In this document: in pieces, positions 58,558 through 64,000 of the stretch
How the letters are laid out: each line of letters starts with the position of its first letter
Numbering within the stretch: position 1 is the stretch's first letter
Origin: Bryum argenteum
Taxonomy: Eukaryota > Streptophyta > Bryopsida > Bryales > Bryaceae
Direction: 5' to 3'
NCBI GenBank assembly: GCA_037043015.1
Contig: CM073327.1
Location: forward strand, 4,694,727 to 4,758,726
Length of the DNA: 64,000 bases
Notes under the pieces: generated by a model
Told to the model about the DNA's origin: nothing
The model's database searches: none
What the model saw: only the letters and a program-made list of their open reading frames with translations
Position numbers and translations under genes: made by a program

Positions 58558-58765
58558 CGACTAGTTCTCAAGCAATCAAGAGGAGGATACAGAAAAACTG
58601 AATGTAAGATTTTGATTTTTCCAGTCAAAAGGAGGAATTGGTTTTAGGATTCAATGCTTGTTGGTCTGTGCAACACATATGATACCGTTTCACGAATTTT
58701 CTCTTCGAGTTTCTGGAAATGAAACAGTTAGGTTGGCAGTGTGATGAAAGTTGTGACAATCACTT

Positions 58766-58864
58766 CGGAGATACAATATTAAAACAGAGCTTTATTCTCG
58801 GAGATACAATATTAAAACAGAGCTTTAGTCTCGGAGATACAATATTAAAACAGAGCTTTAGTCT
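58766..58864. repeat. 33 bp tandem repeat, three units
   Basis: CGGAGATACAATATTAAAAC followed by AGAGCTTTAGTCT occurs at 58766, 58799 and 58832, about 210 bp after the MED25-like stop codon, perhaps in its 3' UTR. Confidence 0.92.
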
Positions 58865-59719
58865 CAGCATCACAATTAATTTTTATAGTTTGCTTATATA
58901 TCAAAGTTTTTGCACCAATTATTTTTACTTTTTTATTTTTTTAAAATTTAAATTTAAAATCATTTTTACGAAGTTATCAATCTACAAGAATATAGCAGTT
59001 TTTGGAATCATTATCAGAGAGTTGAATAGATGTATGGTCAATTCACCTAAAATTCTTTCATAAACTGAATAGGGAAAAAAAACGCAGTAGAACACTTTGT
59101 CAAATGAAAATTCCCTTTATAGAAAGAATAGAGAAAAACAAGTCATTATAACACTTGATTGTTTTGATCGAGTTTTTACAAATTTTCTTTTGTTAGAAAT
59201 TATAATAGCTAGATTTTTTTATAGCTATTGTGAGAGCAATATCCTTAAACCTTTTAAAATAGCAACATTAAAAGTGTGATTTTGTAAAGGTAAAGGACTC
59301 CCACAAGGGCATTCTTGGTTTTAAGGAGTCTTGCTTGTGAGGGGATTGCTCTTGCCCAACTCCGAAGGTGTAAGCTTCTCAAAACCAAGAGTACCCAAGT
59401 GAGTATCCTTACCCGTCCTAAAGCATAGGTTTAAAATTTTTTGCCATTGCCCATTTGAAGGGGCTAGAGTCCAAATTTTCTTACTGCTGCCGGGCGTTCA
59501 AATGGGCTACTTTATGCATGTATTACGATTGCCCGTCCGTATTTCGATTGCCTAGCCGTATGACGGTTGCTCGGCCAAATGACGGCTGTAAAGCTCTTAT
59601 ACACTATATTGTGAACCTCCTGTGGAAAAGACACAGGTGGCTAGGACCTAAGATTCAATTCAAGAGTAGCTCAATATAAGGATTTACAACATTCGTCTTC
59701 TTGGATTCCACAGTTATGC

Positions 59720-62370
59720 CATCAACATTAGAATACTCACTACAATCAAATTTGAATTATAGAAGGTCAGTTATCCATCCCTCACCAACCCGACTCTATC
59801 GCCTAAGACATCAAGATTCATATGTCTCGTACTCAGTTGCATGCAAGTTTCAATAGTCACCGTCATTGTGAGGATAGTTTTGAAAAGTTGAAGGAGAATT
59901 GTGACAAATCAATGCTTTCAACGTGAGTCCATGTATGAATGTATGATTCGATAGATCCGTTATCACTCGAATCTTTTCAAGTGTCAAATCTCAATAAATA
60001 AGTAGGGATAAGGGCATGATATATGGATACCCCCTCCAAAATAGTGTGATTTTTTTGAAACTAATTTTTTGATAAAAAACAAAATACACAAAAAATTCTA
60101 ACGATATGGTATTATAGGTGACATGGCTATAGTTGTATACATGAGGTTTAAAAAAAGAATTTCTGGCACATATGTAATGAATTATAATAGGTCACACATA
60201 ATGAGACACGTCTTAGTGGTATCCATATCATACCCTTGCCCATATATTAATAGAATTTATCTGAAGTGCCCATTGGAATGCTCACTACATTCAAATCTGA
60301 TTAATAAAAGGCCAGGTTTTAGAAGTGACCAATCCCACTCTATCTACATTCACATGTCTTGTACTTAGTTGCATGCAAGTTTCAATAGTCACCGTTATCC
60401 AAGGAATAATTTTAAAAGGTTGAAGCACAAGTGTGGAAGATTAGTGTTTTCAACTTGAGTGTATATATAATTCGATAGAACCGTTACCACCCAAATATTT
60501 TCGAGTGTTGAATCATATATCGAAAATTAAGTACTAATACAATGTGTCCAATAGTGACCTGTTGAATGCTCGCCAAAGTCAAATTTGAATCATAAATGGT
60601 CAGGTTTCCATCAGACCAATCTCACTCTATTGTCTGAGACATCTAGATTTCCATGTCTTGTACTCAATTGCATTCTGAAAGGTTTCAGTAGACAATCATC
60701 GTCATTGTGAGGATAATCTTAAAAAGTTGAAACAAAATTGTGAAAGATCACTACGTTCAACCTAAGTGCATGTATGATTGGATGAAACAGTTACGACATG
60801 AATCTTTTCAAGTGTGAAATCTAATTTCAAACAATAAGTACTAATAGTATTAGTATGTATCCAAATGTAACTATTGGAATGCTTACCACAGTTAAATTTG
60901 AATCATGATTCATCAGGTATCCATTAGTTACCAATCCCACTCTATTGAGTGAGACATTTAGAATCACATATCTCGTCCTCACGTGCATTCAAGTTTGAGT
61001 AATCACTGTCATCGTGAGAATACTTAAAAAAGTTGAAGTACAATTGTGAAAGACCAGTGCTTTCAACCCGAGTGCATGTATGATTCGATAGAACCATTAT
61101 CACTTGAGTCTTTTCAAGTGTCCATTCTAATTTCAAAATATTATTACCGATAGAATGTATCCAACAGTGCCTAGTAGAATGCTCACGACATTCAAATTTG
61201 AATCATAAATGGTTAGATCAGTCACCAATCCCACTCTATCGACTTGAGACATTTAGATTCACATGTCTCAGGATTACATAGTTGCATTCAAGTTTCAGTA
61301 GTGACTGCATCGTGAGGATAATTTAAAAAAGTTGAAGCACAATTGTGAAAGCTCAGTACTTTCGATGTGAGTGCATGTATAATTCGATACAATTGTTGCC
61401 ACTCAAATCTTTTTAAGTGTCAAAAAGTAAGTACTTATGAAATGTATCAAGCTGTGACCATCGGAATGCTCACCATTGTCAAATTTGAATTATAGAACAT
61501 TAAGTATTTATTAATCAGACACCAATCCCACCCTAACTGAGACATTTAGATTCACATGTTTTATACAATGTTGCATTTAAGTTTTAGTAATGACCATTCT
61601 CGTGAGGATAATTTTAAAGAGTTGAAGCACAATTGTGAAAGAGTTGTGCTTCAACGTGAGTGCATGTATGATTTGCCGTTGCCACTCAAATATTTTAAAG
61701 TGTCATATCTAATTTCAAATGGTAAACTTGTAGAAATTGAATGTATCTAAGTGTCACCATTGGAATGCTCACAAGAGTCAAATTTGAATCGTAACATGTG
61801 TGATTCTCTTCAATCACCTACCTCACTATATAAATTGACACATCTAGATTCATGTGTCTCTCAATCATGCAAGTTTCAATAGTCATAGTCATTAGAAAAT
61901 TATTTTTGACAACTAGAAGCAGAATTCTAGAAGATTGTTGCTTTTGAAGATGGGTGCTTTCAAGGTTATTGCATGTGAGATTTTATAGAACTGTTACCAC
62001 TCAAATCCTTCCAACTATCAAATCAAAATACCAATAGTCTAATGTAATAAGTACTAATTACTATTGGAATACTTAAATAACAATCAAATTTCAATTCTAT
62101 AGGTTAGATTCTTATCAATTACCAACCTTACATCATCATCTAGATTCGTATGTCTCCTAATCGGTTGTATGTGAGTATAATCAATCACTGTCATTGTGAG
62201 AATATTTCTAACAAGTTAAAGCAACATACTAAACCATCGGAGCTTTCAAGGTCAGTGTGAAACGTTACCACTCAAATATTTTCACTTGTCAAAACATCAT
62301 TCCGAATAGAGAGTATCCAACAATCACATATAATATGCTTAGAAGAGTCAAATCTCAATTTCAAAAGGTA
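59720..62370. repeat. satellite-like array, about 300 bp period, about nine units
   Basis: The phrase GGAATGCTCACxACxxTCAAATTTGAAT recurs near 59732, 60277, 60576, 60878, 61177, 61473, 61771, 62074 and 62335. Spacing is 296-303 bp in the middle; the first interval is longer (545) and the last shorter. Each unit also carries CCAATCCCACTCTAT, GCATTCAAGTTTCAGTA, GTCATCGTGAGGATAAT, GTTGAAGCACAATTGTGAAAG and TCTTTTCAAGTGTCAAAT blocks. Units are imperfect, so the array is old. It has no coding capacity. Confidence 0.88.
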
Positions 62371-62621
62371 AGTGCTTCATGTCCATGGAGGCTTAAAGGG
62401 TGAAATGAGTGTAAGGGCCATGAAAAGTTTAAATCCTCTTCCACTCTTCAAGCGTTGCCATTCTTCTATTCTCCATCTTCCACATCAAGCCATAATTGGG
62501 GAACAAAACATAAATTATGATTGAACCAAAAACAAAAAGTGAAACCAAAGCATAGTGCTCATACAAGATACGCTTACTAATAAATGTAGTGGTATCTATA
62601 GATATAATAAATGTAGCCTCA

Positions 62622-62780
62622 GGGATGCTTTACATAGGGAGTCAAGCCGATGAAGGGCAAAATCCTCTCTCATGGGATTGGTCTATTTCTCGAAGCACAT
62701 AAAATGAACCAACCACATGAGAGGGTTTTTTGCTCTCCATTGGCCCCATGCATGGCTTGAATGCCCATGTAAAGCGTCTC
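62622..62780. repeat. imperfect inverted repeat (foldback), about 67 bp arms
   Basis: The left arm 62622-62688 pairs with the right arm 62707-62780 around an 18-base loop. Matching blocks are GGGATGCTTTACAT / ATGTAAAGCGTCTC, GTCAAGCC / GGCTTGA, and CTCTCATGGGATTGGT / ACCAACCACATGAGAG. It could be a foldback element or a small-RNA hairpin precursor; the sequence alone does not decide. Confidence 0.65.
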
Positions 62781-63317
62781 TAAGTTGTTTTCTAAGTTGT
62801 TTTCTAAGTTCTAACACGCACTTTGACAAATGGTCGATTTTTCTTATGTTTTAATTCTTTTTTTCTTTTATGCCTTTTGACACTTTTGAGAAAATATTGT
62901 GATTATTCATTTGCGATTGAAGTAAATCTTGCAACTTCAAAAAAATCTCATGCACTTGTAACGCTGCTAGAGCCTATTCTACAACATTCTAAAGTGTCCT
63001 TTCACGAAGCATGTAGGAAGGTCAGAAGGTGCTCTAAGTTGTTGGTACACAAACATGTAGCTTCCTAGAATAATATCCTAAATTCAAAACTACCGCATGT
63101 TCCTGTGGCTGGCGGAAGGATGTATTAGTTTATTAAGGCCTCCACCTACTACCTAAGTTTGGAGTAAAGACTAACTGCACTCAGCGAATGAGGTATTTGA
63201 ATTGGTTTGTTTGGGTCTCCACATTACAAAGACCCAGCTTCTTCTGCCCTTCAAGCGCACTTTTTTTTTGCTCCGTACGAATCGTGGCTGTGGACTTAGT
63301 TGATAAAGACTACGTAC

Positions 63318-64000
63318 CCTGTTATAAAACTAGAACACTCAAATTCCTCCACCAAATTCAGGCTTTATAGCAGATTTAGAGTTTCAATCGCGATGGGGGG
63401 CGGCAATTGGTGGTGGCGGTGGAGACTACTCAAGCTCTGTAAGCTTCATGGCTTGTGTTGCTCACGGAGTATGTCGAGAAGATCATCAGGTTCATTAAAC
63501 CCGCATCTTTCTCTTTCTGAATTCGTGTGCAGGTTCTTTCACCACCGTAAAAGCTTGGCGCGACTGCACGTGATTGTGATTTGCATTGATTCGTGGACAA
63601 TAGATGTTTTTGCTTTTACTCGGAGAGCGTTTCATGGGTACCGTGTTTCCGAAAGCATGGCTACGTACCGTGTTTCCAAAAACACGCGCTCGTTACAAAA
63701 CATTTCTCGTGATGCATCGGGGGTAATAATGACATTGATCTGATAAACCTCCTATAGAGGCAAACTTTAGCTTTTTTTCGTAGATTGACTGTGTTCTAAT
63801 GATCTATGACGACTGTAAGCAGCCGAAGTCGGAAGCAATTTTGTGATAGTGGTGGTATTTTAGAGTCTCGAGAGGTAAAGCTATTCTCATGAGGAATGTT
63901 CAAAACGTCGAGTGTGTTCAAGGGTTTTGTGAGGTGGAGGAAATCTCTACCGACGTGAAAAGAAACTCTGCATGCGTGCAAATTTGCTGATTGTGGTTGG
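63318..64000 (+). pseudogene. second copy of the MED25-like 5' end, broken
   Basis: The block aligns with 53815-54437, including the promoter-proximal GAACTAGAG..TC, exon 1 and the following intron (TCTTGTAGGTTCTTT-like, CTATGACGACT, AAATTTGCTGATTGTGGTT). In exon 1 the protein reads QLVVAVETTQAL, then a TAA, then ASWLVLLTEYVEKIIR before the donor. A two-base length difference also puts the ATG at 63393 out of frame. Only the first exon region lies in the window, so the rest of the copy, if present, is beyond 64000. Confidence 0.75.

Noticed and set aside
59720..62370. Array considered as a tRNA or rRNA spacer repeat
   Set aside because: No rRNA, 5S or tRNA-like segment is visible in the units.

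Overview
The window looks like nuclear DNA of a seed-free land plant, probably a bryophyte such as a moss. The evidence is AT-rich intergenic DNA full of transposons, short exons with canonical GT-AG introns, telo-box/site II promoter motifs, and clearly eukaryotic genes (SCAMP, eIF2B gamma, oligoribonuclease, Mediator MED25, C/D snoRNAs). A CFAP97-like, cilium-type protein fragment points to a plant with swimming sperm. The lineage call is inference; no species is identified.

Layout. 0-5.5 kb: a degenerate repeat, then a five-exon coiled-coil gene (minus strand). 5.5-15.3 kb: gene-poor, with three copies of a 260-270 bp TTAA-flanked MITE and a decayed PHD-finger remnant. 15.9-23.4 kb: two well-resolved housekeeping genes facing each other, SCAMP (13 exons, plus) and eIF2B gamma (5 exons, minus). 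25.0-39.2 kb: a 14.2 kb block bounded by a 32 bp inverted repeat. It holds a DUF7869-type transposase-like pseudogene (minus, with another TTAA element inserted in its coding sequence), a central array of about 130 bp repeats each carrying a TGCTAAATTTAGCA-type palindrome, and a large plus-strand pseudogene whose predicted product combines a ParB-like motif, a methyltransferase-like part and an acidic tail. 39.7-46.6 kb: exons of a CFAP97-like gene with a complete-length Copia LTR retrotransposon (5 bp target duplication) inserted in an intron. 47.8-48.5 kb: intronless oligoribonuclease (minus). 49.5-50.2 kb: a 176 bp tandem duplication and a tRNA-derived SINE with a 13 bp target duplication. 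51.0-52.1 kb: a cluster of three box C/D snoRNAs behind telo-box/site II motifs; their guides match 18S and 25S rRNA. 52.5-53.1 kb: a RING-like ORF lacking one zinc ligand. 53.9-58.6 kb: a 12-exon, divergent MED25-like gene with a 22-residue proline-rich repeat. 59.7-62.4 kb: a 300 bp satellite-like array. 62.6 kb: a foldback. 63.3-64.0 kb: a second, broken copy of the 5' end of the MED25-like gene, running off the window.

The strongest candidate for something undescribed is the 14.2 kb element: two large divergently transcribed genes that point toward the inverted-repeat ends, separated by palindromic iteron-like repeats next to the ParB/methyltransferase-like gene. Both genes are broken here, so this copy is dead, but its architecture suggests a family with living members elsewhere. 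All domain names rest on motif recognition by eye; profile searches were not possible.
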